A DNA stretch of 64,000 nucleotides from contig NZ_JAVIWJ010000001.1 of NCBI RefSeq assembly GCF_034314105.1, positions 4,262,001 to 4,326,000 on the forward strand. The letters are read 5' to 3'. Under the pieces are notes generated by a model. The model had not been told where the DNA came from. It was given only the letters and a program-made list of their open reading frames with translations, and ran no database searches. Source of the stretch: Pseudomonas sp. AB6. Its GTDB lineage: Bacteria; Pseudomonadota; Gammaproteobacteria; Pseudomonadales; Pseudomonadaceae. The position numbers and the translations under genes are program-made. Within the stretch, counting starts at the first letter, position 1, and each line of letters begins with the position of its first letter. This document shows, piece after piece, positions 27,063 through 35,073 of the stretch.

Positions 27063-27537
27063 CGTCACCGTTACCTCCCGGAACTTGAGTAGCCATGTCA
27101 GCACTTTGACAGGACTGCTGCTGCCATTGAGTGACCGCTGTTTATTGCTGCCCAACATTGCCGTGGCTGAGCTGATCGATTATCAGGACAGCAAGGCCGA
27201 ACCCGATGCGCCTAACTGGTATCTCGGGCCGATCAGCTGGCGCAATCGTACCTTGCCGCTGCTCAGTTTCGAAGCCGCCTGCGGCGCTCGCACCCGCGTC
27301 GGCGGCCGCGCACGCATCGTCGTCCTCAATGCGCTGGGCGGCCGCGACGAGCTGAAATTCATCGCCCTGCTGACCCAAGGCATCCCCCGCTCGTGCAAAG
27401 TCGATAGCCAACTCAGTTACGTCGACGTTCAACTGGCCGAGTTGGAACTGGCTGCGGTGCAAGTCGGCGACACCATCGCCAAAATTCCCGATTTGGTGGG
27501 GTTGGAAGAGTGGTTGGTTGAGGCTGGGTTGGTTTAG
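27055..27537 (+). CDS. chpC: ChpC CheW-like protein
   Basis: A 160-residue CheW-domain adaptor of the Pil-Chp system; in P. aeruginosa it links additional inputs to ChpA. The fold is visible from GLLLPLSDRCLLLPNIAVAEL through ISWRNRTLPLLSFE to the hydrophobic C-terminus. Its ATG overlaps the end of chpA by eight bases, so translation is coupled. chpB (methylesterase), chpD and chpE, which flank chpC in P. aeruginosa, are missing; the operon ends here and a Fic gene follows. Confidence 0.93.
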   Translation: MSSVTVTSRNLSSHVSTLTGLLLPLSDRCLLLPNIAVAELIDYQDSKAEPDAPNWYLGPISWRNRTLPLLSFEAACGARTRVGGRARIVVLNALGGRDELKFIALLTQGIPRSCKVDSQLSYVDVQLAELELAAVQVGDTIAKIPDLVGLEEWLVEAGLV

Positions 27538-27580
27538 ATTCCCGCCGTTCGAACAATGCTTATGTTGCCGCCATACAGCA

Positions 27581-27644
27581 GTGAGCCGAATAATAGCCTT
27601 ATTCGGCTCACAAAATGAGCCGAATAAGGCTATTATTCGGCTCA
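27581..27644. promoter_or_regulatory. Double palindrome upstream of the Fic gene, probable operator
   Basis: Two 29-base palindromes (27582-27610 and 27616-27644) lie five bases apart. Each has perfect 12-base arms TGAGCCGAATAA / TTATTCGGCTCA around a five-base centre, TAGCC in the first and GGCTA in the second. The second palindrome is the exact reverse complement of the first, so the pair also forms one 29-bp inverted repeat with a CAAAA loop. The half-site occurs four times in 63 bases. It ends 19 bases before the Fic start codon. An operator for the Fic protein's own C-terminal DNA-binding domain is the simplest reading (inference); a terminator for chpC is an alternative, but no T-run follows. 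Confidence 0.85.
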
Positions 27645-27663
27645 TGTACGTAAGGGGAGGCGA

Positions 27664-28803
27664 ATGAGCGTGCTTATTGATTGGATTTGGCAACAACGGG
27701 CATGGCCACATTTCACTTGGCAGGCTGAACGTTTGGCTGCGTTGCTGCGCGCCTGCTCTCAAGCACAGGGGCAACTGTTGGGCATGATCGGCGCGGCAGG
27801 AGCAGACGCCAGCGCACAGACCGAACTGGATGCATTGCTTCAGAACATCATCACCTCGTCGGCCATCGAAGGGGAGCAACTGAATGCAGGTTCGGTGCGT
27901 TCATCCTTGGCTCGGCGTCTTGGGCTGGCGGGAGACCGGCGTGTCAGTCAGCGCAGCGAAGGCTTGGCCGAATTGATGCTTGATGCCACCCAACAACATC
28001 AGTCGTCGTTGACCCTTGAGCGACTGCTGCAGTGGCACACACTGCTGTTCCCTATGGAAGACACCTATGCGGCACACAGCATTAGTGTCGGCGCTTTGCG
28101 TGGCGACGAACCCATGCAGGTGGTGTCTGGCAGGATGGATCGGCCAACCGTGCATTTCCAGGCCCCACCGCGTGAGGGGCTGGAAACTCAGCTCGCAGAT
28201 TTTCTCAACTGGTTCGAAAGCAGCAGGACCGACACGAGCATTGATCCTTTCCTGCGAGCAGGCATTGCGCACTTCTGGTTCGTGACCTTACACCCGTTCG
28301 ACGACGGTAATGGTCGCCTGACCCGCGCTATTACTGACTTGGCGTTGGCTCAGGGCGACAACCAGGCCATCCGTTTTTACGCCATGTCGGCAAACATTCT
28401 TGCTGCGCGTCAAGGGTATTACCAGATTTTAGAAAACAGCCAGAAAGCTGCGCTGGATATTACTGCGTGGCTGGAGTGGTTCCTGCAAACGCTGCTGCAA
28501 ACACTGGAGCAGGCGATAAAGCGCATAGACCGCGTGTTAGCCAAGGCACGTTATTGGCAGCAACACCGCGCCCATGGATTATCGGTCGAGCAGGTCAAAG
28601 TGCTTAACCGGTTGCTGGACGGCGACGTGTTGGCAGATAAAAACGGTTTTGAGGCAGGCATCAGCGCCGCTCAATACCAGGCCGTGGCCAAGGTCAGCAA
28701 GGCCACCGCCACCCGGCACCTGAGCGACCTAGTGGAAAAAGGTTGCCTGCAGAAACTGCCAGGCGGCGGGCGCAGCACGCGGTATCAGATTGATTGGAGG
28801 TAA
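27664..28803 (+). CDS. Fic-domain AMP-transferase with DUF4172 and winged-helix domains
   Basis: Fic enzymes transfer AMP (or related groups) from nucleotides to protein hydroxyls. The 379-residue protein has an N-terminal DUF4172-type helical region, an inhibitory helix motif SSAIEG (65-70; E69 would block the ATP gamma-phosphate), the complete catalytic loop HPFDDGNGRLTR (H210-R221), and a C-terminal winged-helix-like segment (about 335-375) where SKATATRHLSDL looks like a recognition helix. By motif position it is a class II, self-inhibited Fic protein, so no separate antitoxin is needed. It follows a GGGGAGG ribosome-binding site and the double palindrome. The target protein is unknown. 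Confidence 0.93.
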   Translation: MSVLIDWIWQQRAWPHFTWQAERLAALLRACSQAQGQLLGMIGAAGADASAQTELDALLQNIITSSAIEGEQLNAGSVRSSLARRLGLAGDRRVSQRSEGLAELMLDATQQHQSSLTLERLLQWHTLLFPMEDTYAAHSISVGALRGDEPMQVVSGRMDRPTVHFQAPPREGLETQLADFLNWFESSRTDTSIDPFLRAGIAHFWFVTLHPFDDGNGRLTRAITDLALAQGDNQAIRFYAMSANILAARQGYYQILENSQKAALDITAWLEWFLQTLLQTLEQAIKRIDRVLAKARYWQQHRAHGLSVEQVKVLNRLLDGDVLADKNGFEAGISAAQYQAVAKVSKATATRHLSDLVEKGCLQKLPGGGRSTRYQIDWR

Positions 28804-28862
28804 CGCCGCTTACAGGCTGGGTGACATGAACTGCGGCTAAGCGTACTAATCATTACCCTAGC

Positions 28863-28875
28863 CGTAACGATTACG
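28863..28875. promoter_or_regulatory. Possible LysR-type operator dyad upstream of mdcA
   Basis: CGTAA-CGA-TTACG is a small perfect dyad 73 bases before the mdcA start. LysR regulators favour AT-containing dyads of about this size, and mdcR lies at the other end of the locus. The match is short and could be chance. Confidence 0.3.
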
Positions 28876-28917
28876 CTTTTTGCTTGATTGATGCTCAAGG
28901 CCATTCGCTTCTAAGGT

Positions 28918-28943
28918 GCTCCACGACAGCGAATTCGTGGAGC
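28918..28943 (+). promoter_or_regulatory. Hairpin covering the mdcA ribosome-binding site
   Basis: GCTCCACGA (28918-28926) pairs perfectly with TCGTGGAGC (28935-28943) around an eight-base loop. The 3' arm contains GTGGAG, the only good ribosome-binding sequence before the mdcA ATG at 28948. In RNA the stem would hide that site; as DNA it could be an operator dyad. Which of the two it is cannot be told from the sequence. Confidence 0.6.
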
Positions 28944-28947
28944 CAGC

Positions 28948-30624
28948 ATGACCATAACAACAACACTCGACCCGCGCTGGTCGCGTCGGCGCAGCGAAAA
29001 GCAGCGGCGGCTTGAGCAGGTGCGGTTTCTCGCCGATGGCGTGGTACTGCCGACTGAACACATCGTCGCGGCGCTTGAGGCGCTGATTGCTCCCGGCGAC
29101 CGTGTGGTTTTAGAAGGTAACAACCAGAAGCAGGCAGATTTTCTCTCCCGCTCGCTGGCCAAAGTCGATCCCGCCAAGCTGCACGATCTGCACATGATCA
29201 TGCCCAGCGTTGGCCGCTCGGAACACCTGGACCTCTTCGAACTGGGCATCGCCCGCAAGCTCGACTTTTCCTTTGCCGGCACCCAAAGCCTGCGCATCAG
29301 CCAGTTGCTGGAAGACGGCCTGCTGGAAATCGGCGCCATCCATACTTATATCGAGCTGTACGCGCGGTTGGTGGTCGACCTGATCCCGAATGTCGTGCTG
29401 TCAGCCGGTTTCATGGCCGACCGCGCTGGCAATATCTACACCGGGCCCAGCACCGAAGACACCCCCGCACTGGTGGAACCTGCCGCGTTCAGCGATGGCA
29501 TCGTGATCTTCCAGGTTAATCAGATCGTCGACGATGTCAGCGATCTACCACGTGTCGACATCCCAGCCTCGTGGGTCGACTTCGTGGTATTGGCCGACCA
29601 ACCGTTCTACATCGAACCGCTGTTCACCCGCGACCCGCGTCACATCAAACCCGTGCACGTGTTGATGGCGATGATGGCGATCCGTGGCATTTACGAAAAA
29701 CATAACGTTCAGTCGCTCAACCACGGCATCGGTTTTAACACCGCCGCCATCGAGTTGATTCTGCCCACCTACGGCGAATCCTTGGGGCTCAAAGGCAAGA
29801 TTTGCCGCAACTGGACGCTCAACCCGCACCCGACCTTGATCCCGGCAATCGAAAGCGGCTGGGTCCAAAGCATCCATTGTTTCGGCACCGAACTGGGCAT
29901 GGAAAACTACATCGCCGCCCGCCCGGACGTGTTCTTCACCGGTCGGGACGGCTCGCTGCGCTCCAACCGGATGATCTGTCAGCTGGCCGGTCAGTACGCG
30001 GTGGATTTGTTTATCGGCGCGACATTGCAGGTCGATGGCGATGGCCATTCCTCAACCGTCACCCGTGGTCGTCTGGCCGGTTTCGGAGGTGCGCCGAACA
30101 TGGGCCATGATCCTCACGGCCGTCGTCACGCTACCCCCGCGTGGTTAGACATGCGCCAGCAAACCGGTGATGGTCCGGCGGCTTACCTTGAGCGCGGCAA
30201 AAAGCTCGTGGTGCAAATGGTCGAGACTTTCCAGGAGGGCGGAAAACCGACCTTCGTCGAAACCCTGGATGCAGTGGACGTCGCGAAAAAAAGCGGCATG
30301 GCCCTGGCGCCGATCATGATTTACGGCGATGACGTCACCCACTTGCTCACCGAAGAAGGCATCGCTTACCTGTACAAGGCGCGCTCGCTGGAAGAGCGTC
30401 AGGCCATGATCGCGGCCGTCGCCGGTGTCACCGTTATTGGCATGCGGCACAACCCCAAAGACACGGCGCGGATGCGTCGCGAAGGCTTGATTGCCCTGCC
30501 GGAAGATTTGGGTATCCGCCGTACCGATGCCAGCCGCGAGCTGCTCGCTGCCAAAAGCGTTGCCGATCTGGTGGCGTGGTCTGGAGGCTTGTACAGCCCA
30601 CCCGCCCAATTCAGGAGCTGGTGA
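28948..30624 (+). CDS. mdcA: Malonate decarboxylase alpha subunit (acetyl-S-ACP:malonate ACP transferase)
   Basis: CoA-transferase-like subunit that exchanges acetyl for malonyl on the acyl-carrier subunit MdcC, generating malonyl-S-ACP. The 558-residue length and segments such as GDRVVLEGNNQKQADFLSR, GAIHTYIELYARLV and GGAPNMGHDPHGRRHATPAW fit MdcA. It is the first gene of a contiguous mdcABCDEGH-madLM run on the plus strand, starting 144 bases after the Fic gene. Its ribosome-binding site is buried in a hairpin. The stop codon overlaps the mdcB start by one base. Confidence 0.96.
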   Translation: MTITTTLDPRWSRRRSEKQRRLEQVRFLADGVVLPTEHIVAALEALIAPGDRVVLEGNNQKQADFLSRSLAKVDPAKLHDLHMIMPSVGRSEHLDLFELGIARKLDFSFAGTQSLRISQLLEDGLLEIGAIHTYIELYARLVVDLIPNVVLSAGFMADRAGNIYTGPSTEDTPALVEPAAFSDGIVIFQVNQIVDDVSDLPRVDIPASWVDFVVLADQPFYIEPLFTRDPRHIKPVHVLMAMMAIRGIYEKHNVQSLNHGIGFNTAAIELILPTYGESLGLKGKICRNWTLNPHPTLIPAIESGWVQSIHCFGTELGMENYIAARPDVFFTGRDGSLRSNRMICQLAGQYAVDLFIGATLQVDGDGHSSTVTRGRLAGFGGAPNMGHDPHGRRHATPAWLDMRQQTGDGPAAYLERGKKLVVQMVETFQEGGKPTFVETLDAVDVAKKSGMALAPIMIYGDDVTHLLTEEGIAYLYKARSLEERQAMIAAVAGVTVIGMRHNPKDTARMRREGLIALPEDLGIRRTDASRELLAAKSVADLVAWSGGLYSPPAQFRSW

Positions 30625-31499
30625 TGCGCGCACTCAAACTGAAACTCTGCCCCAGCTCGCTGGCAGACTGCCTGGCCGACCTCGCCGTGGAGGCGCTGAT
30701 TGACGAAGCCGACCTGTCGCCCAAGCCAGCGCTGGTGGACCGTCGCGGTAATGGCGCGCACAGCGATTTGCACCTGGGCTTGATGCACGCGTCGGCCTTA
30801 TCGTTGTGGCCGGCGTTTAAAGAGATGGCCGAAGCGGCACTGAAATTTGGCGTGGTCGGTCAGCCGTTGCGTGAAGCCATCGGCCGCATCGGTCGCGACG
30901 GCGAAGCCGCCATGCTGCGCACCACCGGCGGGGTGAATACCCATCGCGGGGCAATTTGGGCGCTAGGCTTGCTGGTGGTCGCGGTCGCGCTGGAACCGGC
31001 GAATCAAACACCCGCCGCCATCAGTCTGCGAGCGGCGCGCCTGGCCTTGATCAACGACCGTCATTCACCGGTTCAAAACAGCCACGGCGCTGAAGTCGCT
31101 CAGCGCTACGGCGCACACGGCGCTCGGGAGCAGGCGCAGTTGGGCTTTCCGGCAGCGCTGCACTTCGGCCTGCCGCAGTTGCAACGCAGCCGTGCGGCCG
31201 GGCGAGGCGAGCAGAACGCTCGACTTGATGCGCTGCTGGCGATCATGACCACGTTGGGTGACACCTGTGTGCTGTACCGCGCAGGGGAAACCGGTCTTCG
31301 AGCTATGCAGCTCGGCGCACAGAAAGTGCTGGATGCTGGCGGCAGTGCCAGCCTCGCGGGTCGGCGTTGTCTGCATGAATTGGATCTGCAGTTGTTGAGC
31401 CTGAATGCATCGCCCGGTGGCGCTGCGGACCTGCTCGCAGCGTGCCTGTTTATCGATAGCCTTGAGCCTGGGCTCGGCGAACACTCGAGGAATGTTTGA
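30624..31499 (+). CDS. mdcB: Triphosphoribosyl-dephospho-CoA synthase MdcB
   Basis: Makes the 2'-(5''-triphosphoribosyl)-3'-dephospho-CoA precursor of the prosthetic group carried by MdcC, related to citrate-lyase CitG. The 291-residue protein has the ALIDEADLSPKPALVDRRGNGAHSDL start of the family domain and the TTGGVNTHRGAIWALGLL motif. The ATG at 30624 shares a base with the mdcA stop (TGATG), favouring it over upstream in-frame codons. mdcC starts two bases after its stop. Confidence 0.95.
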   Translation: MRALKLKLCPSSLADCLADLAVEALIDEADLSPKPALVDRRGNGAHSDLHLGLMHASALSLWPAFKEMAEAALKFGVVGQPLREAIGRIGRDGEAAMLRTTGGVNTHRGAIWALGLLVVAVALEPANQTPAAISLRAARLALINDRHSPVQNSHGAEVAQRYGAHGAREQAQLGFPAALHFGLPQLQRSRAAGRGEQNARLDALLAIMTTLGDTCVLYRAGETGLRAMQLGAQKVLDAGGSASLAGRRCLHELDLQLLSLNASPGGAADLLAACLFIDSLEPGLGEHSRNV

Positions 31500-31501
31500 T
31501 C

Positions 31502-31801
31502 ATGGAAACCCTTTCTTTTGAATTCCCTGCCGGGCAACCGCCGTCGGGCCGTGCACTGGTGGGCTGTGTCGGTTCGGGCGATCTGGAAGTGATGCTCGAA
31601 CCCGGCGAACCGGGCAAGTTGTCGATTCAGGTGACGACGTCGGTCAATGGTGCTTCGTCGCGTTGGCAGCACCTGTTCGAGCGTATGTTCGATGGGCAAA
31701 CGCCGCCGGCCATGAGCATCGATATTCATGACTTTGGCGCGACGCCCGGTGTGGTGCGCTTGCGTATGGAACAGGGTTTCGAGGAAATCGGCCATGACTG
31801 A
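31502..31801 (+). CDS. mdcC: Malonate decarboxylase acyl carrier protein MdcC
   Basis: Small (99-residue) carrier subunit that holds the phosphoribosyl-dephospho-CoA arm on which malonyl becomes acetyl plus CO2. The attachment serine is S25 in VGSGDLEVM, matching the family position. The ATG at 31502 is preceded by GAGGAATG at about ten bases. The end of the gene overlaps mdcD by eight bases. It is cytoplasmic and part of the core MdcACDE complex. Confidence 0.95.
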   Translation: METLSFEFPAGQPPSGRALVGCVGSGDLEVMLEPGEPGKLSIQVTTSVNGASSRWQHLFERMFDGQTPPAMSIDIHDFGATPGVVRLRMEQGFEEIGHD

Positions 31802-32645
31802 CAGCGCACGCTTGCTCAAGCAGCACAGCTTCGTCGAACTCAATGCTCGCCAGCGAGCCCGTGCCGTATTGGATGCCGGGAGTTTTCGTGAATTAATCGG
31901 CCCGTTCGACCGCATGATGTCGCCGTGGTTGGCCAAACAAGGCGTCGTGCCCCAAGCCGACGACGGGGTAGTGATTGCCAAAGGCACCATCGGTGGTTTG
32001 CCGGTGGTGGTCGCCGCGATTGAAGGTGCGTTTCAGGGCGGCAGCATGGGTGAAGTCGGCGGTGCGAAAATGGCCGGCGTCCTGGAACTGGCCGCTGAAG
32101 ACAACCGCAACGGTATTCCTACCGCCGCTGTATTGCTGCTGGAAACCGGTGGCGTGCGTTTGCAGGAAGCCAATCTGGGTCTGGCGGCTATTGCGGACAT
32201 TCACGCGGCGATTGTCGACCTTCGCCAATATCAACCGGTGATCGGCGTAGTGGCGGGCAGCGTTGGTTGCTTCGGCGGTATGTCCATCGCCGCAGGCTTG
32301 TGCAGCTATTTGTTGGTGACCCAAGAAGCTCGTTTGGGCTTGAACGGTCCGCAAGTTATCGAACAAGAAGCGGGCATTCAAGAATACGACTCGCGCAATC
32401 GGCCGTTCATCTGGAGCCTGACCGGTGGCGAGCAACGCTTTGCCAGCGGGTTGGTGGATGCGTTTGCCATCGACGACGTGGCGGCGATTCAACAGCAAGT
32501 GACGGCGTTGTTGAACAAGGGCTTGCCTGCGCAAAATCGCAGCAATCAGTACGAACACTATTTGCAGCGCCTTTGCGCGTTGGACACTACCTCGCAGATC
32601 GATCCGCAAACTGTGCGCACGCTTTATCGGGGAGAACAGTCATGA
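31794..32645 (+). CDS. mdcD: Malonate decarboxylase beta subunit MdcD
   Basis: One half of the biotin-independent malonyl-S-ACP decarboxylase, with a carboxyltransferase/crotonase-like fold. The 283-residue product contains FQGGSMGEVGGAKMAGVLELA, LLETGGVRLQEANLGL and the GSVGCFGGMSIAAGLCSY oxyanion segment expected for acyl binding. Its start overlaps mdcC by eight bases and its stop overlaps mdcE by four, so the two decarboxylase halves are translationally coupled. Confidence 0.96.
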   Translation: MTDSARLLKQHSFVELNARQRARAVLDAGSFRELIGPFDRMMSPWLAKQGVVPQADDGVVIAKGTIGGLPVVVAAIEGAFQGGSMGEVGGAKMAGVLELAAEDNRNGIPTAAVLLLETGGVRLQEANLGLAAIADIHAAIVDLRQYQPVIGVVAGSVGCFGGMSIAAGLCSYLLVTQEARLGLNGPQVIEQEAGIQEYDSRNRPFIWSLTGGEQRFASGLVDAFAIDDVAAIQQQVTALLNKGLPAQNRSNQYEHYLQRLCALDTTSQIDPQTVRTLYRGEQS

Positions 32646-33445
32646 GTGATTTCTCAGTGCGGGGTTTGCACTGGTTTTTAGCCCTAAGCAATGGCGCCGC
32701 TGAAGTGCAGGGTTTGCCTGCGTCGCTGAAGGTTGCCGACGGCGAGTTAGGCCAACAGCCTGCGCGCTTTTTGGCCGTGGTGGCGGACCCTGAAAATCCC
32801 TTCCCTCGGGCGCGTAACGGTGAAGTCGGCTTGCTGGAAGGTTGGGGGTTGGCGAAAGCGGTGAATGAAACCATCGAGTTGGATAAGCGCAGCGAACACA
32901 AGCGCACCTTAATCGCCATTGTTGATGTGCCGAGTCAAGCGTACGGGCGCCGCGAAGAAGCATTGGGCATTCATCAAGCGCTGGCGGGCGCCGCAGACAG
33001 CTACGCCCGTGCGCGTTTGGCCGGCCATGCGGTTATTGCGCTGCTGGTGGGCAAGGCCATGTCCGGCGCGTTTCTGGCCCATGGTTATCAGGCCAATCGC
33101 CTGATAGCCCTGCGCGATCCCGGCGTCATGGTACATGCCATGGGCAAAGCGTCTGCGGCCCGAGTGACCCTGCGTACCGTCGAAGAATTGGAAAAACTCG
33201 CTGCTAGCGTGCCGCCAATGGCGTATGACATCGACAGCTACGCGACCCTCGGTTTGCTTTGGAAAACTCTCTCAGTCAGTCAGATCGAAGAGCCCACTGC
33301 GCAAGATATTGAGCAGGTTCAAGCCGGCCTGATCGCGGCGGTGAACGACGTTCGGGCAACGGGCACCGACTTGAGCAGTCGCCTTGGCGCAGAAAACCGC
33401 GCGGCATCTTCCAAAGTGCGTGAACTGCTGCGGGCGCAGTGGTAA
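32642..33445 (+). CDS. mdcE: Malonate decarboxylase gamma subunit MdcE
   Basis: Second half of the malonyl-S-ACP decarboxylase (267 residues), forming the MdcD-MdcE heterodimer. Family segments seen are the SQAYGRREEALGIHQALAGAA region, GHAVIALLVGKAMSGAFLAHG and the HAMGKASAARVT stretch. The ATG overlaps the mdcD stop by four bases and the TAA shares a base with the mdcG ATG, the same tight packing as elsewhere in this operon. Longer upstream frames are artefacts of mdcD sequence. Confidence 0.95.
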   Translation: MSDFSVRGLHWFLALSNGAAEVQGLPASLKVADGELGQQPARFLAVVADPENPFPRARNGEVGLLEGWGLAKAVNETIELDKRSEHKRTLIAIVDVPSQAYGRREEALGIHQALAGAADSYARARLAGHAVIALLVGKAMSGAFLAHGYQANRLIALRDPGVMVHAMGKASAARVTLRTVEELEKLAASVPPMAYDIDSYATLGLLWKTLSVSQIEEPTAQDIEQVQAGLIAAVNDVRATGTDLSSRLGAENRAASSKVRELLRAQW

Positions 33446-34077
33446 TGAGTCGCTTCGGTGCAGTGCAGGCCCATGATTTGCTCTGGGGTTTGCCCGCGCA
33501 CATGCTGTCGGCCGATGCGCCACAGTGGGTTCATGACGCCATAAGCCTCGGTCAGCCGGTAGTGGTGCGTCGCGCGTTGGTTGCGGCGGATCAAGTCGCT
33601 GTGGGTGTACGCGGGCAACAGCGCCAACAACGCTACGCCACGCTGATGAACCGTGCTGACATTCAGCGTCAGGTTGCGCCGGAACAACTGATTGCTGCCA
33701 AATTTACCAACGGCGATCAGTGGCCTGCGATGAAAGGGTTAAAGCAGATCCAGCCAGTGATGGCCGACCTAGGAATGGTCTGGGGCGTCAGCGGCAGCGC
33801 TGGTTTTGAACTGGCTAGCGGTTTTACCGCGCTGCATGCTGATAGCGATCTGGATTTGATCGTGCGCACGCCCGAGCTGTTCAGTCGCGCTCATGCGGCG
33901 CAACTGCTCGCTCAACTGGAATACGCTGTTTGCCGGATTGATGTGCAACTGCAAACGCCCAACGGCGGCGTGGCGTTGCGCGAGTGGGCCGGAACTGCGC
34001 GCCAGGTGCTGCTGAAAACCGATCACGGCGCGTGCTTGATCGAGAATCCCTGGCTGTCGATCGAGCAAGTGGCATGA
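33445..34077 (+). CDS. mdcG: Malonate decarboxylase holo-ACP synthase MdcG
   Basis: Phosphoribosyl-dephospho-CoA transferase that attaches the MdcB product to Ser25 of MdcC. The 210-residue protein belongs to a nucleotidyltransferase-like family: WGVSGSAGFELASG followed by HADSDLDLIVR supplies the GS and DxD-type residues expected to bind nucleotide and metal. It starts on the last base of the mdcE stop and ends overlapping mdcH by four bases. Confidence 0.93.
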   Translation: MSRFGAVQAHDLLWGLPAHMLSADAPQWVHDAISLGQPVVVRRALVAADQVAVGVRGQQRQQRYATLMNRADIQRQVAPEQLIAAKFTNGDQWPAMKGLKQIQPVMADLGMVWGVSGSAGFELASGFTALHADSDLDLIVRTPELFSRAHAAQLLAQLEYAVCRIDVQLQTPNGGVALREWAGTARQVLLKTDHGACLIENPWLSIEQVA

Positions 34078-35009
34078 GCAGCTTTATGGTGTTTCCCGGC
34101 CAAGGTGCTCAATACCCACAAATGCTCCATCAATTGCCCAATGAAACACTCATTCGCGAGTGCTTACTCCAAGCGAGCGATGAGTTAGGCGAAGACGTAG
34201 TCGCCTTGGATTCTGCTGACGCATTGACCAGTACCCGATCCGTGCAGCTGTGTTTATTGATTGCGGGTGTGGCTTGTGCTCGGTTGCTGATCGAACGTAG
34301 CGAAGCGCCCACCTATGTGGCAGGGCTGTCCATTGGTGCGTACCCCGCAGCAGTGATTGCCGGGTCGCTGGGGTTTGGCGATGCCTTACGCTTGGTCGCC
34401 TTGCGCGGTGAGCTGATGCAAAACGCATACCCCAGCGGTTTTGGCATGACCGCAATCCTGGGCCTTGATCAAACCACGGTTGAGGCCCTGATCGCCGAAG
34501 TCCACAGCGCCGAAACACCGTTGTACTTGGCCAACATCAACGCTGAAACGCAACTGGTGGTGGCGGGGAGCGATGCGGCGATGGCCCTAATCGCCGATTT
34601 GGCAAAAGCCAAGGGCGCAGCCGCTGCAAAACGTTTGGCGGTCAGCGTGCCGTCCCACTGTGCGTTGCTCGATCAACCGGCGTTGGCCTTGGCAAGCGCG
34701 TTTGCCAAGGTCTCGATGCAAGCACCTGCCGTGCGCTACCTCAGTGGCAGCACCGCGCGACTGGTCGGGACGGCCGATAAATTACGCGATGACCTGACCT
34801 ACAACATGTGCCGGGTGATCGACTGGCGCAGCACGGTACACACCGCCTATGAGCGTGGCGTGCGTCTGCAAATCGAATTGCCGCCCGGCACTGTGCTGAC
34901 GGGGCTGGGCCGAAAAGTGTTTGAACCAGGAGCGGCGGTCGCCTTTCAAGGGGCCCGCATGGATACGTTAAGCGCGTTACTGCAAGAGGAGGGATGCCGT
35001 AACCCATAG
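34074..35009 (+). CDS. mdcH: Malonate decarboxylase epsilon subunit MdcH (malonyl-CoA:ACP transacylase)
   Basis: FabD-like acyltransferase that primes MdcC by transferring malonyl from malonyl-CoA, starting the decarboxylation cycle. The 311-residue protein has the N-terminal FPGQGAQYPQM, the nucleophile elbow AGLSIGAY with S86 and the later VPSHCALL histidine motif. The ATG at 34074 overlaps the mdcG stop. A 64-base gap then separates it from the transporter genes, and I saw no terminator in that gap. Confidence 0.95.
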   Translation: MSSFMVFPGQGAQYPQMLHQLPNETLIRECLLQASDELGEDVVALDSADALTSTRSVQLCLLIAGVACARLLIERSEAPTYVAGLSIGAYPAAVIAGSLGFGDALRLVALRGELMQNAYPSGFGMTAILGLDQTTVEALIAEVHSAETPLYLANINAETQLVVAGSDAAMALIADLAKAKGAAAAKRLAVSVPSHCALLDQPALALASAFAKVSMQAPAVRYLSGSTARLVGTADKLRDDLTYNMCRVIDWRSTVHTAYERGVRLQIELPPGTVLTGLGRKVFEPGAAVAFQGARMDTLSALLQEEGCRNP

Positions 35010-35073
35010 ATCGAACAGCTGCTGCGAAGGATAAAAACAACAACTTCAGCAACGCAATATGAGGATAAAAATA

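Noticed and set aside
27581..27644. The double palindrome as a simple terminator for chpC
   Set aside because: The hairpins are AT-containing and symmetric, lack a following T-run, and the exact four-fold half-site repetition is more than a terminator needs. Termination cannot be excluded as a side effect.
27142..27879. A 245-codon minus-strand frame across chpC and the start of the Fic gene
   Set aside because: It runs antisense to two clear genes and through the double palindrome and has no family resemblance; rejected as a shadow.
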